This document shows, in pieces, positions 1 to 9,344 of a DNA stretch of 64,000 nucleotides; position 1 is the stretch's first letter, and each line of letters starts with the position of its first letter. Position numbers and translations under genes: made by a program. Origin of the DNA: Dyella acidiphila (lineage in GTDB: Bacteria; Pseudomonadota; Gammaproteobacteria; Xanthomonadales; Rhodanobacteraceae); NCBI RefSeq assembly GCF_014863405.1, contig NZ_JACZZA010000005.1:248001-312000 (forward strand), in the 5' to 3' direction. Under the pieces are notes generated by a model. It worked only from the letters and a program-made list of their open reading frames with translations. It ran no database searches and was not told the origin of the DNA.

Positions 1-242
1 CTTGGATTGTTCTGCAAGGCTTCGCCGATCAAGGTGCTCAGCTGCGGATCGCCGAAGCTGGTCCACCAATCCTGGCTCGGCCACGCGGTGGCGCTGAGCG
101 TGACATGGGCGAGGCTCTGCTCGCTCTTCAGGCTACTGGCATCCATTGCTTTGCCGGTGGTGTGCAGGCCGCCGGGCGTGGCGCACGCGGCCAGCAACGC
201 AGTGCAGAGCGCGGTGGCGGAAAAACGTTTGAGATGGTTCAT
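1..242 (-). CDS. Outer-membrane efflux lipoprotein, NodT/OprM family, N-terminal part
   Basis: This gene enters the window at its left edge and only about 80 N-terminal residues are visible. They begin MNHLKRFSATALC and carry a lipoprotein signal peptide with the lipobox LLAAC. Next come the NodT/OprM-type hallmarks WWTSFGDPQL and LIGEALQNNP. Proteins of this family form the TolC-like outer-membrane channel of tripartite pumps. It lies 19 bases downstream of the HlyD-type adaptor and is the last visible gene of the export operon. An in-frame ATG at 254 is an alternative start. Neither start has a strong Shine-Dalgarno sequence. Confidence 0.85.
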   Translation of the reverse strand, partial: MNHLKRFSATALCTALLAACATPGGLHTTGKAMDASSLKSEQSLAHVTLSATAWPSQDWWTSFGDPQLSTLIGEALQNNP

Positions 243-261
243 CGTGGCGCGCATGGTTGGA

Positions 262-1287
262 TTACCGTGACGTGCCGTCGCTGTGGTGGGCATGCTCATC
301 CGGATGCAGGATCAGCGTTGCGGTCTGCCCTGCCACCAGCACGGTGCCGGCCGGCATATGCTCGGTATCGATGCGCACGCGCACCGGTACGCGTTGGGCC
401 AGGCGCACCCAATTGAAAGTGGGATTGATATTGGCCAGCAGGTCGCTGCTGGTCGGATCCACTGCTTCGGCGATGCCGCGCGCGATGCCTTCCACCGTGC
501 CGTGCAGATGCATGCCGCCGGCCATCAGGCGGATATCGACATCGTCGCCCACGCGGATATGCGGCAGCTTGGTTTCCTCGAAATAGCCGTCCACCCAGAA
601 CGAATGGCTGTCCAGCAGCGCCAGCCGCGGCGCACCGGCACTGGCGTAGTCGCCGACGCGCACCAGCAGGTTGGTGACGTAGCCATCGACCGGTGCGCGC
701 ACCTGGGTGCGCTGCAGGTTGAGGGTGGCGGTGGCCAATGCGGCTTCGGCCTGCTTCACCGCGGCCATGGCCTGCTGTTTGGCGGCCATCGCCTGCTCCT
801 GACCGGCCTGCGCCTTGTTGACGGTGGCGCGTGCGGCGGCGGCCGTGGCGGTGGCGTTGGCGCGGTCTTCGCTGGACACCACGTCCTTGAGATCTTCGCG
901 GCGCTTGGCCTGGGCCGCATACATGTCGAGATTGGATCTGCTTTGCGCGGTACCGGCCCTGGCCGCGTCGATATTGGCATCGGCCGCCTGCACCGCGGCC
1001 TGTGCGGCGGCGAGGTTGGCCTTGGCCTGGTCCACCGCGTCGGTGTAGCGCGCGGGGTCGATCACGAACAGCACGTCGCCTTTCTTCACCGTCTGGTTAT
1101 CGATCACGTTCACCTGCGTGACCAGGCCGGAGACATCGGGCGCGATGCGCACCACTTCGGCGCGTACGCGGCCGTCGCGGGTCCAGGGCGAATACATGTA
1201 GTGCCGCCACATGGCCGTGGCGATAAGCACGGCAAGCAGCACGATGACGGCGGTGATGGCGATGCGGAGGTATTGGGCAGTTTTCAT
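262..1287 (-). CDS. HlyD/AaeA-type membrane fusion protein
   Basis: The 341-residue protein has one N-terminal membrane anchor (about residues 8-27), then a split lipoyl domain that opens with VRIAPDVSGLVTQVNV. A long alanine- and glutamine-rich coiled coil covers about residues 85-190, and a beta-barrel region follows. This is the build of periplasmic adaptors that bridge an inner-membrane pump to an outer-membrane channel. With a FUSC protein and a DUF1656 protein directly upstream it resembles AaeA, which works with AaeB in export of hydroxylated aromatic acids. The substrate here is not known from sequence. It starts 30 bases after the DUF1656 gene. Confidence 0.9.
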   Translation of the reverse strand: MKTAQYLRIAITAVIVLLAVLIATAMWRHYMYSPWTRDGRVRAEVVRIAPDVSGLVTQVNVIDNQTVKKGDVLFVIDPARYTDAVDQAKANLAAAQAAVQAADANIDAARAGTAQSRSNLDMYAAQAKRREDLKDVVSSEDRANATATAAAARATVNKAQAGQEQAMAAKQQAMAAVKQAEAALATATLNLQRTQVRAPVDGYVTNLLVRVGDYASAGAPRLALLDSHSFWVDGYFEETKLPHIRVGDDVDIRLMAGGMHLHGTVEGIARGIAEAVDPTSSDLLANINPTFNWVRLAQRVPVRVRIDTEHMPAGTVLVAGQTATLILHPDEHAHHSDGTSR

Positions 1288-1317
1288 GGGAGCCTGGTTG
1301 GAAACGATCGTCGCCGG

Positions 1318-1515
1318 TCAATAGAACAGCAGCGCGATGCCGCTGAAGATGCAAACGAAAAAGGCCAGCCGGAACAGTGCCGGATGCCAGATATAGCGGT
1401 ACAGGCCAAAACGCCCCACCGTCCAGTCGAACATCAGCAACAGCACCAGCGAGAGCACGAACCACAACAGCAGCCCGGGCACCAGCACGCCGCCGAGGGC
1501 AATTTCACGCGACAT
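1318..1515 (-). CDS. DUF1656 small membrane protein (AaeX-like)
   Basis: This 65-residue protein has two hydrophobic segments (about residues 10-30 and 43-63) and matches the DUF1656/AaeX pattern of small membrane proteins found between FUSC and HlyD genes. I chose the start MSREIALGG because AGGGAG lies eight bases before it. A TTG 18 bases upstream has no such support. The first codons overlap the end of the FUSC gene by 11 bases, so translation is probably coupled. Its role is not established; from its fixed position it is presumed to be an accessory part of the pump. Confidence 0.85.
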   Translation of the reverse strand: MSREIALGGVLVPGLLLWFVLSLVLLLMFDWTVGRFGLYRYIWHPALFRLAFFVCIFSGIALLFY

Positions 1516-3628
1516 GGGGAACTCCCTGGGCAAGTTTCTTGGTTTGCATGTATTGGCCGAGCACGGATTGATCGTCGACCAGCGCCAGCCGCAGCAGGTG
1601 CAGGTAATCCATCAGCACCTGCATGGATGCGTCCGCGCGGGTCATGGTGGTGGCGACATCCAGCGCATGCAGGGCATGTTGGTAGCTGGCCGCGCTGGGC
1701 AATTCGTAGAGCCGGGCCAGTGCATCGATGGCGCGTGCAATGGCGCCGTGGACCTCGCCCGGCAGCTCGCGGTTCATCATCTGCACGCGCAGTTCGATCA
1801 GCGTGCGGCCCATTTCGTGTACGGACAACGCCCACGCCAGCAGATTGCGCGATGCCTGGCTGCCACGCTCGGTCTGCGCCACGATCTGGCCGAACAGATC
1901 GTGGTTGAGGCTTTCGAAGCGGCTGCGCAGGCCCATCAGCGGCGCGGTGGCGGCAAAGCCGACCTGGCGACGCAGGCGATCGAGCTGGCGATGGACCAGC
2001 CACATGCTGCCGATCGCCGTCGGCACGAACACAAAGGCGATGCCCGCGGAAGCCACGCCGATCAGCTGGGCGAGCATGTCGTTGAGGGTTTGCAGAACGT
2101 TGAAGTCCATCTGGTTCTTCACGCCCAGGATGTAGGCGCAGCCAATGCCGTAGCCGACCCCGATGCGGATGGTCCGCGGCCAGTCCATCAGTACCAGGCC
2201 GATCATCAGGAACGGTGCGCTGCCGACCACCAGCAGCGGGAAGCCATCCATTTCAGGCAGCACGAAGAACACGCAGACGAAGCTGGCGACCATACCCAGC
2301 AGATAACCGATGAAGGTTTCCCGCACCGCCAGCGACGGATTCGGCGCCGATGCGAACAGGCCGGCGAACACGGAGGCAATCAGCATCGCCGACGAACCGT
2401 ACGGCCATGCGGAGCCGATCCAGAACACGCTGAGCGCGCCCATCGCCAGAACCGTGCGCAGGAAGGCCAGGCTGGCGCCGATGTAGTCGTTGCCACGCTC
2501 GAAATGCACGCGCTCGGCGGTGCCGCTGATCAGCGGCGTCTGCAGGGCCGAGGCGGTATCGACGTAGTCGCGCAGTTCGCCGACAAATTGCTCGGCCAGG
2601 GTGACGCCGGTATCGAAATCCAGCAGGTCGCTGTCCGAGCGCATGTCGGCGCGCAAGGCGGGCTTGTGCAATTGCATGGCCTTGCGTGCATCGTCCAGGC
2701 GCGGCAGCAGCACGCGCGCGGCGGCGCCGGCTTCGATCGGCGCATCCAGGGCGGCGCTGATCGGTGCGTAGAACGCGATCAAGGCATCCGCCGGCGTCTG
2801 GTGGCCGCTGCGCTTGAGCCGATTGATCAGGTGATGCAGCGATTGCATGCTGGTGGAGGCAGCCATGAAGCGCTGGTTCATCAGCATGATGTGGCCGCTG
2901 CGCGCACGCGCTTCGGGGTCTTCGAAAATCACCGAACTGCGCAGGTCTTCCAGGGTGACGACCTCGCGCACGAAGCGCAGGTGCGCGTTTTCCATATCGT
3001 CGCGCGCCACCTTGCCGCACAGCGCGCGATGCAGAAATCCGATAAAGCTGGCGAATTGCGTGCGTGCCAGCCGGCGCATGTCGTCGCGGATGCGGCGCGG
3101 AAAGACCAGGTCGTGCACCGCGCCGGATACGGCCAGGCCCAACAGCACCTCGCTCAGGCGCGCCACGGCGGAGTCGAAGACGCCCAGCGGATGATCGATC
3201 ACTGGCAGCGCGACGATTGCCGCGGTGTAGCCGGCCAGCACGAAGGCGTACGCCTTGAAGTTGCGGTACAGCGTGGCGCCGCCGGCACAGGCGCCGATCC
3301 ACAGCGACATGGCGGTGAGAAACAGCACGCGCTGCTGCGGAAACAACGCAATCAGCAGGAAGCCGGCCATTGCACCCACCACGGTGCCGATACCGCGGTA
3401 AAAGCTTTTCGCCAGCACCATGCCGGTCTGTCGGTTGGCCACGATGATGGTGGTGAGCATGGCCGTGGACGGCTGCGGCAGCGCCAGGCGCATCGCCAGC
3501 CAGCCGGTGATGTAGAACGCCAGCAGCGACTTGAGCACGAACAGCCAGGTGGCCGTTTCCTCGCGCAGGGTCGCGGCGATGAGTTCGCGCCGGCAGGCGA
3601 TCGCTTCCTTGGCCTCGATTACAGACAT
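1505..3628 (-). CDS. FUSC family inner-membrane transporter (AaeB-like)
   Basis: The 707-residue protein has the FUSC/AaeB duplicated layout. A cluster of hydrophobic helices at about residues 25-185 is followed by a soluble linker, a second cluster at about 390-530, and a soluble tail of roughly 180 residues. The segment WLAMRLALPQPSTAMLTTII is typical of the family. Members export aromatic acids and similar compounds. The start MSVIEAKEAI is preceded by GAGGAA; a TTG further upstream would overlap the marR gene. Order on this strand is marR, FUSC, DUF1656, HlyD, NodT, which gives a complete tripartite exporter with its regulator. Confidence 0.92.
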   Translation of the reverse strand: MSVIEAKEAIACRRELIAATLREETATWLFVLKSLLAFYITGWLAMRLALPQPSTAMLTTIIVANRQTGMVLAKSFYRGIGTVVGAMAGFLLIALFPQQRVLFLTAMSLWIGACAGGATLYRNFKAYAFVLAGYTAAIVALPVIDHPLGVFDSAVARLSEVLLGLAVSGAVHDLVFPRRIRDDMRRLARTQFASFIGFLHRALCGKVARDDMENAHLRFVREVVTLEDLRSSVIFEDPEARARSGHIMLMNQRFMAASTSMQSLHHLINRLKRSGHQTPADALIAFYAPISAALDAPIEAGAAARVLLPRLDDARKAMQLHKPALRADMRSDSDLLDFDTGVTLAEQFVGELRDYVDTASALQTPLISGTAERVHFERGNDYIGASLAFLRTVLAMGALSVFWIGSAWPYGSSAMLIASVFAGLFASAPNPSLAVRETFIGYLLGMVASFVCVFFVLPEMDGFPLLVVGSAPFLMIGLVLMDWPRTIRIGVGYGIGCAYILGVKNQMDFNVLQTLNDMLAQLIGVASAGIAFVFVPTAIGSMWLVHRQLDRLRRQVGFAATAPLMGLRSRFESLNHDLFGQIVAQTERGSQASRNLLAWALSVHEMGRTLIELRVQMMNRELPGEVHGAIARAIDALARLYELPSAASYQHALHALDVATTMTRADASMQVLMDYLHLLRLALVDDQSVLGQYMQTKKLAQGVPHVA

Positions 3629-3641
3629 GGCGCTACGTTCC

Positions 3642-4133
3642 TCATTCGCCCAACCCGCCAAGGAACTTCTTCAACAGCTTTTCGAACTGCACTTGCTCGG
3701 AGGCCGTAAGCTGACGCGCCTGCCGCTCGACCAGACTGCAGATATCCGGCAGAAAACTGTCGATCAAGGCCAGTCCCTTGGCCGTCAGGCTCAATTCGAT
3801 CTTGCGCCGGTCATCGGCGCTGGCCGTACGGGTGATCAGTCCCTTGTCGCAAAGCTCATTGGTCAGGCGGGTGATGTTGGCCGACTTTTCCCCCGCCGCA
3901 TCCGCCAGCTCCGACGGCGACATCGTACCGCTGGCGGTGCCATACAACATCATCATGAGGTTGTATTCGGGGTGATTGACCCCGTGCGGCTTGAGCGAGA
4001 GATTGGCCTCGTCGTTCAGCAGCTTGTAGATGTGCTTGACCAGCCGGACCAGGGTGGCCGGGCGGCGCGGGAAGTCCGGATAGCGGCGGCAAGTCACTGC
4101 CAGGCGTTGTTCGGTGGAGGCAAAATCGGCCAT
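3642..4133 (-). CDS. MarR family transcriptional regulator of the FUSC efflux operon
   Basis: The 163-residue protein has the MarR winged helix-turn-helix. Recognition-helix region SPSELADAAGEKSANITRLT is followed by a wing containing the conserved DDRRK (about residues 64-112), and dimerisation helices lie on both sides. MarR proteins usually repress their own operon until a phenolic or other small ligand binds. It is the first gene of the leftward efflux operon, and the FUSC gene starts 13 bases after its stop. The promoter in front of it has two palindromes over and just after the -10 box, which fits self-repression. Confidence 0.92.
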   Translation of the reverse strand: MADFASTEQRLAVTCRRYPDFPRRPATLVRLVKHIYKLLNDEANLSLKPHGVNHPEYNLMMMLYGTASGTMSPSELADAAGEKSANITRLTNELCDKGLITRTASADDRRKIELSLTAKGLALIDSFLPDICSLVERQARQLTASEQVQFEKLLKKFLGGLGE

Positions 4134-4157
4134 GGAGGCACCCCGGTGCGGCGGATC

Positions 4158-4202
4158 TACTTCAGAAGTAAATATTATATAAATGTAATATTTAAGAGTA
4201 AA
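4158..4202 (-). promoter_or_regulatory. Sigma70 promoter with two overlapping palindromes (likely MarR operators)
   Basis: Read on the minus strand, -35 TTTACT (4197-4202) and a perfect -10 TATAAT (4174-4179) are 17 bases apart. A perfect inverted repeat AAATATTA-N8-TAATATTT (4170-4193) covers the -10 box and most of the spacer. It abuts a perfect 13-base palindrome TACTTCAGAAGTA (4158-4170) at the predicted transcription start. A regulator bound here would block RNA polymerase. The adjacent marR gene is the obvious candidate, but that link is an inference. Confidence 0.8.
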
Positions 4203-4264
4203 GGAGTGTGCCGCAGCCGGGGGTGGCGCGCTATGGGATGAGTCAGAAATGAGCGGCTTGGGGG

Positions 4265-4296
4265 TGTTGGGTTACGCCTGCGGCTAACCCAACCTA
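4265..4296. repeat. GGTTGGGTTA-family dispersed repeat, half unit
   Basis: TGTTGGGTTA and TAACCCAACCTA flank a short GC-rich loop and form one stem. The same arms recur in longer form at 53743-53827 and 62192-62284. Between the marR promoter and the monooxygenase gene (4203-4494) I see only this element, the inverted repeat at 4350-4427 and no credible gene. Confidence 0.75.
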
Positions 4297-4349
4297 CGCG
4301 CACCGTGTCGGCGTGCCGCAATGGGCAGCTATCTGCACGCGCGTTCCCC

Positions 4350-4427
4350 CGTCATCCCGGCGAAAGCCGGGACCTAGCGTCTTTCGTGCGCCGAAGTCAC
4401 TGGGTCCCGGCCTTCGCCGGGATGACG
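4350..4427. repeat. CGTCATCCCGGC-type inverted repeat (REP-like)
   Basis: Two 25-base arms, starting CGTCATCCCGGC and ending CCGGGATGACG, are inverted repeats with one mismatch (position 4412). They enclose 28 bases. Each arm can also fold on itself through CCCGGC and GCCGGG. The sequence belongs to the widespread intergenic CGTCATTCC/CCC type of repeats in proteobacteria. A related single hairpin lies at 54731-54764. Confidence 0.8.
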
Positions 4428-4494
4428 GATGGCGGGAATGCATTGCATGCACTGGCGAACAGGCGGGAGTTTTCAACACCGCCTGGCGTCCAGG

Positions 4495-5493
<999 letters not shown>

Positions 5494-5559
5494 GCCGGAG
5501 GGCCTCGGAGGTGAGGCCCTTATCTGGGGGCGACGCGCTTCAATCCCAGGGCCGTACGT

Positions 5560-6582
5560 TCAGAACGCCTGCTGCGACGGGTATTGGCCGGTGAAATCGT
5601 TGTCCCACAGGAAATTGGTAAACGACACGGTGACCGAGATATCCAGCCCTTCCACAAAATGCCAGCAGCCCACCGGCAAAAACAGTACTTCGCCGGGATT
5701 CAAAGTACAGGAAAGCACCTGCACATCGTGCATGCGCGGATAGCGTTGCAGATCGATCTGGCGGCCATCCACGTGCGTGAAGCAATGCTCGTGGTTATAG
5801 ACGTTGGCGATCTCGCACGCCGGCATCAGCAGGATGCGCTTGCGCCCAAGCACCTGCGCCATGAAGTTGTTGGTGAGATCGTGATGGAACGGCGTGACCG
5901 TACCGGCCGGCCCGAACCACAGAAAACCCTGGGTGGAAGCGCTGCCGTCGAGGTAAGCGGGAATCTGCACGATGTCCTGCCACAGCACATCGAGCGCCTG
6001 GCGGTTCTGGCCTTCGTTGTAGGCCGTCATGTAGAAGTTGTTGCTGTGGCCGGCGTTGCGTACCAGCTCGACATAGTCGCCGAACGACATGGTTTTGCGA
6101 TGCGCGGTCTTGCGCAATTCGTATTGCGCATCGGTGTCGCGGCCGAACTGGATCTCTACGTCGCGATCGCCGCAGCGCTGCTTGAAGTAATCCAGGTTCC
6201 AGCGCTGTAGCGCCGGCCAGTCTTCCATCATGCCGGTGATGATGACCGGGCGGCCCGTGCTGTAATAGCCATCCAGAAATTCCTCGCGCGACAGCTGATG
6301 CCTGCGCGGCACCTCCGCCTCGCGCAGGCGGTTCATGCGGCGCTGCGTGTCGAGCACCCAGTCGCGCTTGCCGAGCCGATTGCGCAGGCGCTGCGCACCC
6401 GCAATGTAGGGGCTGCCTATCGCCTGCTGCAGCTCCTGCACGGCCTCGTCATGCGGAATGCCGGCGTGCAGCATCTGCTCGTAGATGGCCTGCGGCGGTC
6501 CGTCCAGCAGCAGGTTTTCCGCGATCCAGCGGCGCCACTCGTTATCGACGTGGATAACCGGCCTCAATTCGACCTGAGCCAT
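5560..6582 (-). CDS. Cupin-like (cupin_8/JmjC-type) 2-oxoglutarate oxygenase
   Basis: The 340-residue protein has an N-terminal helical part (1-95), then a cupin_8/JmjC-like double-stranded beta-helix. The iron-binding HxD is at His233-His234-Asp235 in TPFHHDLTNNF and the distal histidine is His308 in VGCWHFVEGLDIS. A lysine in GRKRI fits the co-substrate-binding strand. Relatives hydroxylate side chains of proteins or small molecules, but the target here is unknown. MAQVEL is chosen as start because AGGGGGAG precedes it. The reading frame stays open upstream into pgm without a supported start. Confidence 0.88.
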   Translation of the reverse strand: MAQVELRPVIHVDNEWRRWIAENLLLDGPPQAIYEQMLHAGIPHDEAVQELQQAIGSPYIAGAQRLRNRLGKRDWVLDTQRRMNRLREAEVPRRHQLSREEFLDGYYSTGRPVIITGMMEDWPALQRWNLDYFKQRCGDRDVEIQFGRDTDAQYELRKTAHRKTMSFGDYVELVRNAGHSNNFYMTAYNEGQNRQALDVLWQDIVQIPAYLDGSASTQGFLWFGPAGTVTPFHHDLTNNFMAQVLGRKRILLMPACEIANVYNHEHCFTHVDGRQIDLQRYPRMHDVQVLSCTLNPGEVLFLPVGCWHFVEGLDISVTVSFTNFLWDNDFTGQYPSQQAF

Positions 6583-6704
6583 GACTCCCCCTCGCGATCC
6601 TGCCTGCCGGCACCCCTGCCGGGGCATCGAGCTTAGCGGCAGAAACGTCATGGCGAAGTGGACGCCGTCGACGGATCGGAGACGCCCACGCTGCCAACCG
6701 CACC

Positions 6705-8354
6705 CTACTCGGCCAGGGCCGCATCCACGATTTTTTGCGCTTCGCTGAGGATGGCCTGCAGGTGCTCCTCGCTTTTGAAGCTCTCGCCGTAGATCTTGTA
6801 GATCTCTTCGGTACCGGACGGACGCGCCGCAAACCAGCCGCTGGCCGCCATCACCTTGATGCCGCCGATCGCCGCGTTGTTGCCCGGCGCACGATCCAGC
6901 ACCTGCTCGATCTGCTCGCCCGCCAGCTCCCGGCTTTGCAGCTGCTGCGGCGACAGCTTGGACAGGCGCGCCTTCTGCGAGCCGGTGGCGGGAGCGTCGA
7001 TGCGGCTGCAATACGGACGCCCCAGTGCGTCGGTAAGCGCGTCGAACAACTGGCCGGGATCGCGGCCGGTGCGCGCGGTCATCTCGGCCGACAACAGGGC
7101 CGGCACGATGCCGTCCTTGTCGGTGGACCAGACCGTGCCGTCATGGCGCAGCATCGAGGCACCGGCGCTTTCCTCGCAGCCGAAGCCCAGCGAGCCTTCG
7201 AACAGGCCGTCGGCGAACCACTTGAAGCCCACCGGCACCTCATACAGCCGGCGACCCAGCCGCTGGGTGACGCGGTCGATCAGCGAGCTGCTCACCACCG
7301 TCTTGCCCACACCCGCCTGGCCGCCCCACTGCGGGCGATGGCGATACAGGTAATCCACCATCACCGCCAGATAGTTGTTCGGCAGCATCAGGCCGCTGCT
7401 GCGCGCCACGATGCCGTGGCGATCGTGGTCGGTATCGCAGCCGAAGGCGACGTCGTAGTCGTCCTTCAGGCCGATCAGGCGCTGCATGGCGTACTGCGAG
7501 GAAGGATCCATGCGGATCTTGCCGTCCCAGTCCACGGTCATGAAACGGAACGTGGGATCGACCGTTTCGCTGACCACGGTCAGGTCGATGCCGTAGCGCT
7601 GCGCAATCGGCTGCCAGTAATGCACACCGGCACCGCCCAGCGGATCGACCGCCATGCGTACGCCGGCATGGCGGATCACGTCGAAGTCGATCATGTGCTG
7701 CAGGTCGTCGACGTAGTGCGTGAGGTAATCGTGTTCTCGCACCTGCGTGGCACGGCGTGCCTGCGCATACGGCAGGCGCTTGACGCCATCGAGCCTGTTT
7801 TCAAGCAGCGCATTGGCGCGCTTTTGAATCCAGCCGGTGACATCGGTATCGGCCGGACCGCCGTTGGGCGGGTTGTATTTGAAGCCGCCATCGGCCGGCG
7901 GATTGTGCGACGGGGTCACCACGATGCCGTCGGCCAGGCCGCTCGTGCGGCCGCGGTTGTAGACCAGGATCGCGTGCGACACGGCCGGCGTGGGCGTGTA
8001 TTCGTCGCCGGCGGAAACCATCACCGCCACGTCATTGGCCACCAGCACTTCCAGCGCGCTTTCGAGCGCGGGACGCGATAGCGCATGCGTGTCGATGCCG
8101 ATAAACAAGGGACCGTCGATGCCCTGCTGCCGGCGGTAATCGCAGATCGCCTGGCTGATCGCCAGCACATGCCATTCGTTGAAGCTGCGCTCGAACGAGC
8201 TGCCGCGGTGGCCCGAGGTGCCGAACGCCACGCGCTGGGACGGCTCGGCCGGATCGGGCTGCAGATTGATATAGGCGTCCAGCAGCTTGCTTACATCCAC
8301 CAGCAGGGATGCAGGCGCGACCTTGCCGGCCAGCGTATCGACTTTGGCATTCAC
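6705..8354 (-). CDS. pgm: Phosphoglucomutase (alpha-D-glucose-specific)
   Basis: The 549-residue enzyme interconverts glucose 1-phosphate and glucose 6-phosphate and is close in length to E. coli Pgm. Substrate loop [10 protein letters not shown] (44-53) and the phosphoserine loop [13 protein letters not shown] (Ser149) are intact. So are the metal loop CDTDHDRHG (near 305), the sugar-binding GCEESAGAS and the C-terminal phosphate-binding [12 protein letters not shown]. Glucose 1-phosphate from this reaction feeds GalU, which is also in the window at 32.1 kb. It appears to be transcribed alone. Confidence 0.97.
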   Translation of the reverse strand: MNAKVDTLAGKVAPASLLVDVSKLLDAYINLQPDPAEPSQRVAFGTSGHRGSSFERSFNEWHVLAISQAICDYRRQQGIDGPLFIGIDTHALSRPALESALEVLVANDVAVMVSAGDEYTPTPAVSHAILVYNRGRTSGLADGIVVTPSHNPPADGGFKYNPPNGGPADTDVTGWIQKRANALLENRLDGVKRLPYAQARRATQVREHDYLTHYVDDLQHMIDFDVIRHAGVRMAVDPLGGAGVHYWQPIAQRYGIDLTVVSETVDPTFRFMTVDWDGKIRMDPSSQYAMQRLIGLKDDYDVAFGCDTDHDRHGIVARSSGLMLPNNYLAVMVDYLYRHRPQWGGQAGVGKTVVSSSLIDRVTQRLGRRLYEVPVGFKWFADGLFEGSLGFGCEESAGASMLRHDGTVWSTDKDGIVPALLSAEMTARTGRDPGQLFDALTDALGRPYCSRIDAPATGSQKARLSKLSPQQLQSRELAGEQIEQVLDRAPGNNAAIGGIKVMAASGWFAARPSGTEEIYKIYGESFKSEEHLQAILSEAQKIVDAALAE

Positions 8355-8450
8355 GTGAACAAAACCCTCGGCATCTGGATATCGCCGCGTATTATCGGCG
8401 AGCGAACATAAACTGTTCGTAGTGAGACCGCCTGCGCCGGTGGCGCCCGT

Positions 8451-9149
8451 TCAGGCCGCGGGCGAGGCCGTGGTGCGCAGCAAGTCGGGCGCGAGCGCTT
8501 TCAGGTCGGCGATGGCATCGATGATGCGATTCGGGGCCGGTTCGATCCGGGCCAGATCGGCTATCGCCGCGTAATGGCCCTGGCGCACAAATACCGTGGT
8601 GAGCTTGTCGCCGAGCTTGCGCTTCATCGCCGCGAGCAGGTTGGGCTTGTCGTCCACCATCACATAGTGCTCCGCCGGATAGCGCGCCTGCATCGCATCC
8701 AGCGACAGTTCCTTGTGCACGAAGATCAGCACCTCGCCGCGCACCGCGCCGTAGATGCCGGCGCGATCGATCTTGTGCGGCTGGAACACGATATCGCCGT
8801 CGGAGAGGATCACCGAGCGGCCCAGCTTGTTGAGTGCCTCGATGGTCGACAGCGCACCGGCAAACACGCGCTCCTCGAACGGATAGTCGAGCAGCCAGGC
8901 GGCAGTGGCCAGCAATCCGGGCCGCGCATCGCTGTCGCGCCGGAAATGCTGCAAGGCGCCCAGGTAATCCGCATAGCCCACGGTGTCGCGCAGCTGTTCA
9001 TACACGGCCCAATAGCGGTCGCACTCTTCCTGACCGAACTGCTGGGTCAAATGCGCACGCAGGTCGGCGGCAAAGCGGTCGTTGTCCAGCAGGGTATTGT
9101 CGACGTCCAGCAGGAAGACGGTGGCGGATGCGTTTGCAGCTTGGTTCAC
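8451..9149 (-). CDS. HAD family hydrolase
   Basis: The 232-residue protein carries HAD motif I, FLLDVDNTLLDND (Asp15 nucleophile and Asp17), a helical cap from about residue 22 to 105, motif II within SVILSDGDIVFQ, a lysine in the central region, and motif IV in YVMVDDKPNLLAA. It should be a phosphatase of small metabolites. The substrate cannot be read from sequence. I place the start at a GTG (9149) close to motif I. Another in-frame GTG at 9188 would add 13 residues, and neither has a clear ribosome-binding site. Confidence 0.85.
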   Translation of the reverse strand: MNQAANASATVFLLDVDNTLLDNDRFAADLRAHLTQQFGQEECDRYWAVYEQLRDTVGYADYLGALQHFRRDSDARPGLLATAAWLLDYPFEERVFAGALSTIEALNKLGRSVILSDGDIVFQPHKIDRAGIYGAVRGEVLIFVHKELSLDAMQARYPAEHYVMVDDKPNLLAAMKRKLGDKLTTVFVRQGHYAAIADLARIEPAPNRIIDAIADLKALAPDLLRTTASPAA

Positions 9150-9277
9150 GAAAGATGTCCAGAAAGTATTGGCATGCCGTGGGTGCACCTGCGGCGCGCA
9201 TGGCCGGGCCAGTATGCCACCCCGGCGATTTCAACGTGTGGAAACCGTGAAACAAGCCCATTCGCAGGCTTGCGCGA

Positions 9278-9300
9278 GATCTTGCTTTGGCACCAAGATC
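9278..9300. promoter_or_regulatory. Inverted repeat upstream of the binding-protein gene
   Basis: GATCTTG and CAAGATC form a perfect seven-base inverted repeat with a nine-base spacer, 45 bases before the start of the rightward binding-protein gene. It could be an operator or a leader hairpin. No regulator gene adjoins it, so the function is open. Confidence 0.4.
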
Positions 9301-9344
9301 GCATAACGGACTGACATCAAGGTCGCCGACAACTGGGGATAGAC

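Noticed and set aside
283-3709. Two long plus-strand open frames opposite the HlyD and FUSC genes
   Set aside because: Same shadow composition; the minus-strand genes have clear family motifs and ribosome-binding sites.
4203-4494. Possible small gene in the gap left of the monooxygenase gene
   Set aside because: The short open frames there are formed by inverted repeats and read much the same on both strands; they show no coding signature.
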